A DNA stretch of 64,000 nucleotides from Streptomyces armeniacus (GTDB lineage Bacteria; Actinomycetota; Actinomycetes; Streptomycetales; Streptomycetaceae), in contig NZ_CP031320.1 in assembly GCF_003355155.1 (NCBI RefSeq), positions 5,323,367 through 5,387,366 of the forward strand, written 5' to 3'. Within the stretch, counting starts at the first letter, position 1; every line of letters begins with the position of its first letter. The position numbers and the translations under genes were made by a program. The notes beneath the pieces are model-generated. The model saw only the letters and a program-made list of their open reading frames with translations. It had not been told where the DNA came from and did no database searches. Below are positions 50,295-59,177 of the stretch, piece by piece.

Positions 50295-52832
50295 TCACAC
50301 CCGCGCACGTACCGCCAACGCCCGCCGCAGATCATCCAGCTGGTCCGCCAGCTGACGCCGCAGCGCGGGCGTCGGACCCTCCGACGCCACACACTCCTCG
50401 CCGCGCCGCAGCACCTCCTCGCCCGCCACCGGCGCCGGGAACGCCCACCGCCCCGCCGCCTCACCGATCGACTGGCCACGGCGGGCGGCAACCCCCACCG
50501 CCGCGTCGAAGTACCGCTCCGCGTAACCCTCCAGCAACTCCGCCTGCTCCGGATGCCAGAAGCCCCGCGCCGTTGCCGTGAACAGGTAGTTCGACAGCGC
50601 GTCCGCCTCCCCGAAGAGCGCCTCCCACGCCGCGGCCTTCCCCGCCGCGTCCGGCAGCGCCGCACGGCAACGCGCCGCCCCCTCCTGCCCCGTGGCACTC
50701 GGATCCGCCGCCAGCGCGTCCGCGATCTCCGCCTCGCCCACCGCGCCCAGCACCGCCAGCCGGTGCAACAGCCGCCACAGCAGCTCCGGATCCAGCTCCG
50801 GACCACCCGGAACCGAACCCGCCGCACGCCAGCCCAGCAACTCCTCCGCCGACGTCGCACTGTCCACGAACACCCGCACCGCCGTCAGCCGGACACCCGG
50901 CGCCGACCCGTCCGCAGTCCCCGCCAGCACCTGCCGGCACGTCTCCGTCAGCAGCTCCAGCGCCGCCGTACGCGCCCCACCCGTCAGAAAACGGTCCGCG
51001 ACCTGCGTACGCGCGAACGCCAGCACCCCCTGCACCACCGCGTCATCCGTCTCATACGGCAGATGCCTCCGCACCGCCTCCAGATACTCACCCGGCGGCA
51101 GCTCGGAGTCCCGCACCATGTCACGCGCCGCGTTCCACACCACCGAACGCGACAACGCGTCCGGCAGACCCGACAGCGACTCCCGCACCGTGTCCCACGA
51201 CACCGAGTCCAACCGGACCTTCGCGTACGTCAGATCACCGTCGTTCAGCAGCACCAGATCAGGCCGCGGTCCGTCCGCCACATGCAGCGAATCCACATCG
51301 CCCCTGTCCCCCTCCGCGCCGCCACCCCCCGGCACGTCCTTCTCCAGCCGCTCCCGCAGCACCAGCCGCCGCCGGTCCGCCGCAGCCTGGTCGTACAGCC
51401 CGACCCCCAGCCGGTGCGGCCGGCCACCCACGTGCCGCACCCCCAGCGACCACTGCCCCTCACCCTCGTCCACCACCGGCGTCAGCGTGTCCACCCCGGT
51501 CGTACGCAGCCACCGCTCCGCCCACGCGTGCACATCACGGTCCACCGACGCACGCCCCAGCGAATCGATGAAATCCGCCAGCGTCGCATTCCCGAAACGA
51601 TGCCGTGCGAAATGATCGTTGATCCCCGCCAGAAACGTCTTCTCACCCAGCCACGCCACCAACTGCCGCAGCGCACTGGCCCCCTTCGCATACGAGATCC
51701 CGTCGAAGTTCAGCCGCGCCGCCGCCGTGTCCGGCACCCCGTCCGGAGCGGGCGCCACCGCATGCGTCGAATCACGCTGATCCGCGTCATAACCCCACCC
51801 CTTCCGCGCGATCGCGAACTCCGTCCACGTCCCCGAGAAACGCGTCGACTCCGCCAGCGTCTGATAACCCATGTACTCCGCGAACGACTCGTTCAGCCAG
51901 ATGTCGTCCCACCAGCGCAGCGTCACCAGATCCCCGAACCACATATGCGCCATCTCGTGCGCGATCACCATGCCGCGCGTCTGCCGCTCCGTGTCCGTGA
52001 CCGCCGAACGGTAGACGAACTCGTCCCGGAACGTCACCAGCCCCGGATTCTCCATCGCCCCCGAATTGAACTCCGGCACAAAAGCCTGATCGTACGAGTC
52101 GAACGGATACGGCTCGTCGAAAATCTCGTGATACCGGTCGAAACAGCGCCGCGTCACATACAGCAACTCCTCCGCGTCCGCGTCGAGATACTCCGCCAGC
52201 GACTGCCGCACATGCAGCCCGAACGGCAGCCCCGCGTGCTCCGTACGCACCGAGTGGTACGGCCCGGCCGCCACCGCCATCAGATACGTACTGATCGGCG
52301 GCGTCGCCGCACACTCCCAGCGCCCCGCGTCCGACCGCGCCGCCGTACCGTTCCCCAGCACCGTCCACTCCGGCGGCGCCGTCACCGACACCTCGAACAC
52401 CGCCTTGAGATCCGGCTGGTCGAAGCACGCGAACACCAGCGGCGCGTCGTCCATACAGCACTGCGTGTACAGATACGTCCGCCCGTCCGCCGGATCCGTG
52501 AACCGGTGCATCCCCTCGCCCACGCGCGAATACGGCATGTCCGCCACCACGCGCAGCTCGTGCTCACCCGCCGCGAGCCCCCGCAGCGGCAGCCGCCCGC
52601 CCGGCACCCCCGCCGGCACCTCCAACTCCCGCCCGTCCAGCACCGCCTCGCGCAGCACGACGGGCCGCACCTCCGCGAACGTGTCCGCACCCTCCTCGAG
52701 CACGGTGAACCGGACAACGGTCGTGGAACCGAACACCTCCTCGCCACGCGTCAGATCGAGATCGATCGAGTAGTGGTCGACACTGAGAACCCGGGCACGG
52801 ATCTGCGCTTCATCGCGCGTCAATACGGACAT
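50295..52832 (-). CDS. pepN: Aminopeptidase N (M1 family)
   Basis: An 845-residue cytoplasmic metallopeptidase removing N-terminal residues from peptides. The exopeptidase motif FNSGAMENPG is at about 257-266 and the zinc site HEMAHMWFGDLV with the second Glu in NESFAEYMGY at about 288-321. The ERAP1-like C-terminal helical domain completes the usual length. ATG 52832 is preferred over 52850 because GGGGG precedes it. Transcribed in the same direction as desA 185 bases later, but the iron box in between argues for separate control. Confidence 0.96.
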   Translation of the reverse strand: MSVLTRDEAQIRARVLSVDHYSIDLDLTRGEEVFGSTTVVRFTVLEEGADTFAEVRPVVLREAVLDGRELEVPAGVPGGRLPLRGLAAGEHELRVVADMPYSRVGEGMHRFTDPADGRTYLYTQCCMDDAPLVFACFDQPDLKAVFEVSVTAPPEWTVLGNGTAARSDAGRWECAATPPISTYLMAVAAGPYHSVRTEHAGLPFGLHVRQSLAEYLDADAEELLYVTRRCFDRYHEIFDEPYPFDSYDQAFVPEFNSGAMENPGLVTFRDEFVYRSAVTDTERQTRGMVIAHEMAHMWFGDLVTLRWWDDIWLNESFAEYMGYQTLAESTRFSGTWTEFAIARKGWGYDADQRDSTHAVAPAPDGVPDTAAARLNFDGISYAKGASALRQLVAWLGEKTFLAGINDHFARHRFGNATLADFIDSLGRASVDRDVHAWAERWLRTTGVDTLTPVVDEGEGQWSLGVRHVGGRPHRLGVGLYDQAAADRRRLVLRERLEKDVPGGGGAEGDRGDVDSLHVADGPRPDLVLLNDGDLTYAKVRLDSVSWDTVRESLSGLPDALSRSVVWNAARDMVRDSELPPGEYLEAVRRHLPYETDDAVVQGVLAFARTQVADRFLTGGARTAALELLTETCRQVLAGTADGSAPGVRLTAVRVFVDSATSAEELLGWRAAGSVPGGPELDPELLWRLLHRLAVLGAVGEAEIADALAADPSATGQEGAARCRAALPDAAGKAAAWEALFGEADALSNYLFTATARGFWHPEQAELLEGYAERYFDAAVGVAARRGQSIGEAAGRWAFPAPVAGEEVLRRGEECVASEGPTPALRRQLADQLDDLRRALAVRARV

Positions 52833-52885
52833 GCCCCCATGCTCCCGCACCCCGGCAACGCGCCGCAGGTGCCTTTACGCGCTCG

Positions 52886-52914
52886 GGGGGCGGCACTTGG
52901 GGCACTCCGCCCCC
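52886..52914. terminator. Hairpin after the LAGLIDADG-like gene
   Basis: GGGGGCGG (52886-52893) pairs with CCGCCCCC (52907-52914) over a 13-base loop. It is just past the stop of the minus-strand LAGLIDADG-like gene and before the pepN start. A modest terminator candidate. Confidence 0.45.
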
Positions 52915-52936
52915 GCCCGTGCCCCACCCGCGCCGG

Positions 52937-53704
52937 TCAGTGCTTGGCCCCGACGTGTGCGTCCATGAGCACGACGGAGGGGCGACGGGCCACGGACACG
53001 TTGTACGGAGCTCCGCCCCGGCGCGTGATCCGCGACTCCACGCCCACTTTGGCAAGGGTTTCGGAGTAGATACGGAGAATGTCCTCGGACTTGTTGGTGA
53101 GGAAGTAGCGGGGGTACTCGTACCGCTTCCGCTCCCCGGCGACGACCCGCGTCGTCCAATTGGCGACGCGACACCCGTCGGAGTGCACAAGACCCCGGAT
53201 GAACTCCCACGGATACGCGTCCACCGCCTCCTGCTGCCACGGCTCGAGCCGAATGCGGCGTTCGTGTTTCCTGCCGGGGCCGTGCTGGGGGAAGAGGCAC
53301 GGCCAGTGATTGCTGTACGCCCATACCGATACGCAGCCTTGCTGCCGCACGCGGCCCGTACGATTCCCGCTCCGTACCGCCCGTAACGCCTGCTCGCACT
53401 CTTCAATGAGGCCGGGCCAGGCGTCGGCGCACGCGATACGGAGCGAGTATGTGCGCCCGAGCCGGCTGATGCAGCCGTCGCCGAGGTAGAGGCCCAGCAG
53501 ATAGCAGTACGCCGCCGGTTCATCGGGAAGGCGCGGCTCGGGAGCACAGCGGGGGCACGCCGCAGCGGGCCGGGCGGGACGGATTTCCTGCTGCCAGGAG
53601 CGGATTGCCGCGCGGGAAACCCCGGTCTCTCTGCTCACGGAGTTGAGGCTGCGGCCCTGACGAACGAGGGCGAGAGCGCGCTCGCGGGTGGGGAGGTCGT
53701 ACAT
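52937..53704 (-). CDS. HTH and LAGLIDADG-type homing-endonuclease-like protein next to a tRNA
   Basis: A 255-residue protein. Residues 4-40 form a resolvase-like helix-turn-helix (ALALVRQGRSLNSVSRETGVSRAAIRSWQ), followed by CPRC at 50-53. The rest carries two LAGLIDADG-like helices, YLLGLYLGDG at 68-77 and FIRGLVHSDG at 168-177, each ending in the acidic residue that holds catalytic metal in such endonucleases, with basic residues between them (RKHERRIRLEP). It is free-standing, not inside an intron or intein. The tRNA gene lies 46 bases upstream on the same strand, so both may share a transcript. The HTH could replace or add to target recognition. Confidence 0.83.
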   Translation of the reverse strand: MYDLPTRERALALVRQGRSLNSVSRETGVSRAAIRSWQQEIRPARPAAACPRCAPEPRLPDEPAAYCYLLGLYLGDGCISRLGRTYSLRIACADAWPGLIEECEQALRAVRSGNRTGRVRQQGCVSVWAYSNHWPCLFPQHGPGRKHERRIRLEPWQQEAVDAYPWEFIRGLVHSDGCRVANWTTRVVAGERKRYEYPRYFLTNKSEDILRIYSETLAKVGVESRITRRGGAPYNVSVARRPSVVLMDAHVGAKH

Positions 53705-53750
53705 CTTCCGTCCCCCGATGCCGCGGCGATATCAAGGAATCAAAGGAAAG

Positions 53751-53825
53751 TGCCCCGGGTCGGACTCGAACCGACACTGTATGGGTTTTGAATCCATTGC
53801 CTGCTGCCAATTGGGCTACCGGGGC
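53751..53825 (-). tRNA. Class I tRNA with CAA anticodon, annotated as tRNA-Leu but atypical
   Basis: The minus strand folds into a 75-base cloverleaf. The acceptor stem GCCCCGG/CCGGGGC is perfect with A as discriminator. The D stem is GCCC/AGGC with a ten-base AATTGGCAGC loop. The anticodon stem is ATGGA/CCCAT with loop TTCAAAA, the variable loop ACAGT has five bases, and the T stem GTCGG/CCGAC is perfect with loop TTCGAGT. The anticodon CAA (53788-53790 on the plus strand as ttg) would read UUG leucine codons, but a leucine tRNA should have a long variable arm. The D arm looks like bacterial tRNA-Gln. Two mismatches (C13-A22, A31-C39) are present. The 3' CCA is not encoded. Confidence 0.85.
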
Positions 53826-53918
53826 CAGCGGATCGAAGGTACAGCCACCCACTGCGGCAACAGCTTACAGGATCTGGGTAGGCTCGGGACTCCCACCTGT
53901 GCGGAAACGAGGAGCCCA

Positions 53919-54599
53919 GTGAGCACCGCGGACATCCCCGAGCCCACCCACGAGCCGGGCCAGAGCGACACCGAGCCCGTTGCCGAGGAGGAGAGCGCGC
54001 ACGTGCCGCCGCAGACGACGAGGGTCGTCATCGCGGAGGACGAAGCCCTGATCCGGATGGATCTCAAGGAGATGCTGGAGGAGGAGGGCTACACCGTCGT
54101 CGGCGAGGCCGGGGACGGGCAGGCCGCGGTCGAGCTGGCCCGGGAGCACCGGCCCGATCTGTGCATTCTGGATGTGAAGATGCCGGTTCTCGACGGCATC
54201 TCCGCGGCGGAGAAGATCGCGGAGGAGAGCATCGCGCCGGTGCTGATGCTCACCGCGTTCTCGCAGCGCGAGTTGGTGGAGCGCGCGCGGGACGCGGGGG
54301 CGATGGCGTATCTGGTGAAGCCGTTCAGCAAGAGCGACATCGTGCCCGCCATCGAGATGGCGGTGTCGCGCTTCACGGAGCTGCGGGTGCTGACACAGGA
54401 GGTCGCGGATCTGGCGGAGCGGCTGGAGACGCGGAAGCTGGTGGACCGGGCGAAGAGTGTGCTGCAGACGCAGTACGGGCTGACGGAGCCGGCGGCGTTC
54501 CGGTGGATCCAGAAGACGTCGATGGACCGGCGGCTGTCGATGCGGCAGGTCGCGGAGGCCGTGATCCAGGACGCGGAGGAGAAGAAGCAGCAGTCGTAG
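53919..54599 (+). CDS. pdtaR: ANTAR-domain response regulator, PdtaR-like
   Basis: A 226-residue regulator. GTG 53919 follows GAGGAG. A receiver domain (about 36-150) has the acidic pair EDE, phosphoacceptor Asp in CILDVKMPVLDG, Thr in LMLTAFS and Lys in YLVKPF. The C-terminal ANTAR domain (about 160-222) has LETRKLVDRAKSVLQTQYGLTEPAAFRWIQKTSMDRRLSM. ANTAR proteins bind tandem hairpins in RNA and prevent termination. The likely partner histidine kinase is not in the window. The gene ends against the liv operon with a strong shared terminator between them. Confidence 0.95.
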   Translation: MSTADIPEPTHEPGQSDTEPVAEEESAHVPPQTTRVVIAEDEALIRMDLKEMLEEEGYTVVGEAGDGQAAVELAREHRPDLCILDVKMPVLDGISAAEKIAEESIAPVLMLTAFSQRELVERARDAGAMAYLVKPFSKSDIVPAIEMAVSRFTELRVLTQEVADLAERLETRKLVDRAKSVLQTQYGLTEPAAFRWIQKTSMDRRLSMRQVAEAVIQDAEEKKQQS

Positions 54600-54603
54600 C
54601 GGC

Positions 54604-54641
54604 GCGCGGCCGTACGGGACGTACGGGACGTACGGCCGCGC
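54604..54641. terminator. First of two hairpins between pdtaR and livF
   Basis: GCGCGGCCGTACG (54604-54616) is complementary to 54629-54641, a 13-bp stem with a 12-base loop, just past the pdtaR stop codon. It contains further GTACGGGAC repeats in the loop. Confidence 0.6.
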
Positions 54642-54647
54642 ACGCGC

Positions 54648-54684
54648 AGGGAGGGCCGCCCCGATCGCCGGGGCGGCCCTCCCT
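54648..54684. terminator. Strong bidirectional terminator between pdtaR and livF
   Basis: AGGGAGGGCCGCCCCG (54648-54663) pairs perfectly with 54669-54684, giving a 16-bp stem with a five-base loop. It is placed midway between the convergent stops and should end both transcripts. Confidence 0.8.
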
Positions 54685-54709
54685 GTACGTGCGGGTGCGC
54701 GCGGTGCGC

Positions 54710-55422
<713 letters not shown>

Positions 55423-55426
<4 letters not shown>

Positions 55427-56343
55427 TGGTCTTCACCTTCTTCCTGGCCGGCCTCCGCCGCTTCTTGCTTGCCGGTCTCCGCCGCCCGTACCTCCGCGGC
55501 CTCGCTTTCGCCCGGTTCGCCTTCGAAGGGGGTGCCGAGGTACGCGGCGACGACGCGTTCGTCGCTCTGTACGCGTTCGGGGGTGCCCTCGACGAGTTTC
55601 TCGCCCTGTACGAGGACGGCGACCCGGTCGCAGAGGTTGAAGATGAACCGCATGTCGTGCTCGATGACGAGGACGGCGATGCCCTGCTGCCGGATGGACC
55701 GGACGAGTTCCTGGGTGGCCATGGTCTCCTGCGGGTTCATGCCCGCGGTGGGCTCGTCCAGGAGGAGCAGTCCGGGTTCGGAGGCGAGGGCGCGGGCGAT
55801 CTCGAGTTTGCGCTGCTCGCCGTACGCGAGGTTGCGGGCGATGTGGTCGCGTTTGGCGGCGAGGCCGGTGAACTCGAGGAGTTCCATCGCCTTGTTCTCG
55901 GAGTCCTGTTCGGCCTTGCGGAAGCCGGGGCCGCGCAGGAGTGCCGACCAGAGGCCTTCCTTGGTGCGGGTGTGGCGTCCGACGAGGACGTTTTCCAGCA
56001 CTGTCATGTTGGCGAAGAGCCGGATGTTCTGGAAGGTGCGGGCGACTCCGGCCATGGTGACGAGGTGGGAGCGGTGCGGCAGGACCTTGCCGCGGTATTT
56101 CACGGTGCCTTCGGTGGGCACGTAGAGGCCGGTGAGGCAGTTGAAGAAGGTGGTCTTGCCGGCTCCGTTGGGGCCGATGAGTCCGACGATCTCGCCGCTG
56201 TCGACGGTGAGGTCGACGCTCCGTACGGCGGTGAGGCCGCCGAAGCGCATGGTGACGCCGGTGGCGTCGAGTACGGTGCCGCCGGCGGCTGGGGCGGGTC
56301 CGGGTGCTGCGGGGGTCTTGGTGGTGGTGGTCATGCGGTTCAC
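55423..56343 (-). CDS. livG: Branched-chain amino acid ABC transporter ATPase LivG
   Basis: A 306-residue ATPase with Walker A GPNGAGKTTFFN, a LivG-type signature LAYGEQRKLEIARAL (Tyr-Gly-Glu in place of Ser-Gly-Gly), and Walker B LLLLDEPTAGMNP. The N-terminal 25 residues are a Thr/Pro/Ala extension and the C-terminal 40 are Glu-rich, both outside the ATPase fold. GTG 56343 overlaps the livM stop as GTGA; the ATG three codons later (MTTTTK) is an alternative. Confidence 0.95.
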
Positions 56344-58148
56344 ACCCCCGCCTTGCTGAGGTCGGCCTTCTTGGGTACGTCGAGTTGGCCGGTGTCGTGG
56401 AACTCGAGCTGCTTGCGGCGGTCGGCGACGAGGCCCTCGGGCCGGAACCGCATGAGCAGGACGAGTGCGATGCCGAACAGCAGCAGCTGGTAGTCGGCCA
56501 TGAACTCGAGCTTCTCCGGGATGAGGTAGAGGAGTGCCGCGCCGATCAGGGGTCCGCTGACGGTGCCCATGCCGCCGAGGATGACGGCGGCGAGGAGGAA
56601 CGCGGAGTTGGGTGGCACGACTTCGACGAATTTGTACTGGGTGGGTGTGACGGTGAAGGTGACGTGCGCCTGGACGGTGCCGGCCATGCCGGCGAGGGTG
56701 GCGCCGAGTGCGAACGCCATGAGCTTGAGCCGGAAGGCGTTGATGCCCATGGCGCGTGCTGCGGTCTCGTCTTCGCGGATGGCGACCCAGGCGCGGCCGA
56801 TGCGGGACTGGTCGGAGCGGCGGAAGACGAGGACGACGATGCCGGTGAAGATGAGCATCAGCAGGTAGTAGTTGGAGAACCGGCCGAGCTCGAAGCCGAG
56901 GATGGTGTGTTCTTCACCGAGGTTGAACCCGAGGATTTCCAGGTCGGGGATGTTCGGGATGCCGTTGGGCCCGTTGGTGACGTCGGGTCCTGAGGTGCCG
57001 TCCATGTTCTGCATGGCGATGCGGAAGATCTCGCCGAAGCCGAGGGTGACGATGGCGAGGTAGTCGCCGCGCAGCCGCAGGGTGGGGGCGCCGATGACGA
57101 CGCCGAACACGAGGGAGGCGCCGATGCCGGTGAGGACGGCGGCCCAGAAGGGGAACTGGACGCCGATGGTGGAGTACGGCGAGCCGGAGACCAGGGCGGC
57201 GGCGTACGCGCCGACGCCGAGGAAGGCGACGTAGCCGAGGTCGAGGAGGCCGGCGAGGCCGACGACGACGTTCAGGCCGAGGGCGACGGTGGCGAAGATC
57301 AGGATGTACGCGCCGAGGGTGGCGTAGGCCTCGCTGCTCTGGGTGAGCGGGAAGATGAACGCGGCGATGAAGGCGGCCGCGACGGTGACGTTGCGGTGCC
57401 TGGCGGCGAGCGAGGACAGCCGGCGGTTGAGTCCGGCGCGGGAGATGGCGGCGAGGCCGAATCCGGCGATGACGAGGTAGCCGACGAAGAGTTCGCCGTA
57501 CGGGGTGCCGATGCCGTACGCGAAGACCTGCAGGCCGACGCCGACGGCGGCGGCGATGATCAGGATCTCGGCCCAGGAGGGCAGTTCGCGGCCGCGGCCC
57601 GGTGTGGGTGCCTTGAAGCTGTGGAGCAGTCGCTGGTGTGCCGAGGTGGGCGGCCGTACGGCGTCGCCGGGGGTGTCGGCGGGGAGGCCGAGCACGCCGG
57701 TGAGGAGGACGGCGGAGCTGACGGCGGCGACCCAGGCGCCGGGCTCGAGGTTGACGAGGCCGCCGAGCTTCTCGGTGATGGCGATGACGGTGTACCAGGT
57801 GGTGGCGAACGTGCCCGCGGCGAGGAACAGTACGGGTGAGTTCTTGCCGCCCGGGGTGAGCCAGCCGAGGCCGCGGATGCCCATGGTGGACAGGGCGAAG
57901 ATCAGGGTGAGGGCGGCGCCGATGAGGACGAGGACCTGGAGGCCGCCGGGGTAGAAGTCGACGGTGAGGTTGCCCGGGAACTCCTCGGTCCAGGTCCAGG
58001 CGAGGAAGGTGCTGAGCAGGGTGCCGGCGGCGCCGCCGAGGGTGGCCCAGCGGGCGGCGTTGGCGGGCAGCTTGAGCAGGCCCGGTACGGGGCCGGCGGG
58101 TTCGCGGTCTGCCTTGGCGGCGGGTGTGGTGGTGGTCATGGGTATCAC
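56340..58148 (-). CDS. livM: Branched-chain amino acid ABC transporter permease LivM with N-terminal extension
   Basis: A 602-residue membrane protein. The conserved LivM part (from about 280) has GLNVVVGLAGLLDLGYVAFLGVGAYAAAL, the EAA-like loop SRIGRAWVAIREDETAARAMGIN, and the closing helices. About 250 additional N-terminal residues carry five or six more helices not present in the short LivM proteins of proteobacteria. GTG 58148 overlaps the livH stop as GTGA like the other junctions of this operon; ATG 58139 is the alternative. Neither has a strong ribosome site, which fits coupling to livH. Confidence 0.92.
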   Translation of the reverse strand: MIPMTTTTPAAKADREPAGPVPGLLKLPANAARWATLGGAAGTLLSTFLAWTWTEEFPGNLTVDFYPGGLQVLVLIGAALTLIFALSTMGIRGLGWLTPGGKNSPVLFLAAGTFATTWYTVIAITEKLGGLVNLEPGAWVAAVSSAVLLTGVLGLPADTPGDAVRPPTSAHQRLLHSFKAPTPGRGRELPSWAEILIIAAAVGVGLQVFAYGIGTPYGELFVGYLVIAGFGLAAISRAGLNRRLSSLAARHRNVTVAAAFIAAFIFPLTQSSEAYATLGAYILIFATVALGLNVVVGLAGLLDLGYVAFLGVGAYAAALVSGSPYSTIGVQFPFWAAVLTGIGASLVFGVVIGAPTLRLRGDYLAIVTLGFGEIFRIAMQNMDGTSGPDVTNGPNGIPNIPDLEILGFNLGEEHTILGFELGRFSNYYLLMLIFTGIVVLVFRRSDQSRIGRAWVAIREDETAARAMGINAFRLKLMAFALGATLAGMAGTVQAHVTFTVTPTQYKFVEVVPPNSAFLLAAVILGGMGTVSGPLIGAALLYLIPEKLEFMADYQLLLFGIALVLLMRFRPEGLVADRRKQLEFHDTGQLDVPKKADLSKAGV

Positions 58149-59074
58149 GCCCGATCCGCGACGCGTTCGCCGAGCAGGCCTTGTGGCCGTAGCAGCAGTA
58201 CGAGAATGAGCAGGACGAAGGCCCAGACGTCCTTCCAGCTGCCGCCGCCGAGCTGGGACATGCCGGGGATGTCCTGGATGTAGGCGGTGGCCATGGCCTC
58301 GGCGAGGCCGAGGACGACGCCGCCGATCATGGCGCCGTAGATGTTGCCGATGCCGCCGAGGACGGCGGCGGTGAACGCCTTGAGGCCGGCGATGAAGCCC
58401 ATCTTGAAGTTGACTTCGCCGTACTTGAGGCCGTGTGCGATGGCGGCGACGGCGGCGAACGCGGACCCGATGGCGAACGCGGTGACGATGATCCGGTCCG
58501 TGTTGATGCCCATGAGCTTGGCGGTGTCGGGGTCCTGCGAGGTGGCCTGCATGGCGCGGCCGGTGCGGGTCTTGGCCACGAAGAAGCCGAGGGCGATCAT
58601 GCTCAGGGGTGCGGCGATGAACAGGAAGAGGTCGCCGCGGCCGATCGTGAAGGCGCCGAAGTCCAGGGACTCGCCGTGGAACTGCGGGAACGACCGGGAC
58701 TTGGTGCCGTCGGGGTAGAAGGCCCAGATGGCCTGCTGCAGCGCGATGGACAGGCCGATCGCGGTGATGAGGGGCGCGAGCCTCGGGCCGCCGCGCAGGG
58801 GGCGGTAGGCGAAGCGTTCGGCTCCGATGCCGACGAGCACGGAGCAGACGACGGCGAAGATGAGCATGAGGGGCAGGGCGACGAGGAGATTGGTGCTCTC
58901 GGGCAGCCACAGCCACGCGGTCAGCGCGCCGAAGCCTCCGATCATGAAGATCTCGCCGTGTGCGAAGTTGATGAGCTGGACGATGCCGTAGACCATCGTG
59001 TAGCCGACTGCGATGAGTCCGTACAGCCCGCCGAGTAGCAGGCCGTTGGCGAGTTGCTGCGGCAGATCGTTCAC
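58145..59074 (-). CDS. livH: Branched-chain amino acid ABC transporter permease LivH
   Basis: A 309-residue permease with about eight helices. Diagnostic segments are NGLLLGGLYGLIAVGYTMVYGIVQLINFAHGEI at the start and MQATSQDPDTAKLMGINTDRI, the cytoplasmic loop that contacts the ATPases. It begins 103 bases after livK, behind an attenuator-like hairpin, and is coupled to livM. Confidence 0.96.
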   Translation of the reverse strand: MNDLPQQLANGLLLGGLYGLIAVGYTMVYGIVQLINFAHGEIFMIGGFGALTAWLWLPESTNLLVALPLMLIFAVVCSVLVGIGAERFAYRPLRGGPRLAPLITAIGLSIALQQAIWAFYPDGTKSRSFPQFHGESLDFGAFTIGRGDLFLFIAAPLSMIALGFFVAKTRTGRAMQATSQDPDTAKLMGINTDRIIVTAFAIGSAFAAVAAIAHGLKYGEVNFKMGFIAGLKAFTAAVLGGIGNIYGAMIGGVVLGLAEAMATAYIQDIPGMSQLGGGSWKDVWAFVLLILVLLLRPQGLLGERVADRA

Positions 59075-59105
59075 CGCGGGGCCTCCGGGGATGGGTGTCA
59101 GATAT

Positions 59106-59143
59106 GGCTGCGCGGGGGCGCTGGTGTGCGCCCCCGCGCAGCC
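59106..59143 (-). terminator. Attenuator-type hairpin between livK and livH
   Basis: GGCTGCGCGGGGGCG (59106-59120) and its exact complement at 59129-59143 form a 15-bp stem with an eight-base loop within the liv operon. Partial termination or 3'-end stabilisation here would give more binding protein than channel, as usual for such operons. Confidence 0.75.
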
Positions 59144-59177
59144 CTGGCGATGCTGGTTGGGCGTGTGTGCCCGGGGA

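Noticed and set aside
53751..53825. A normal tRNA-Leu
   Set aside because: The variable loop has only five bases, whereas bacterial leucine tRNAs are class II; I list it as atypical instead.
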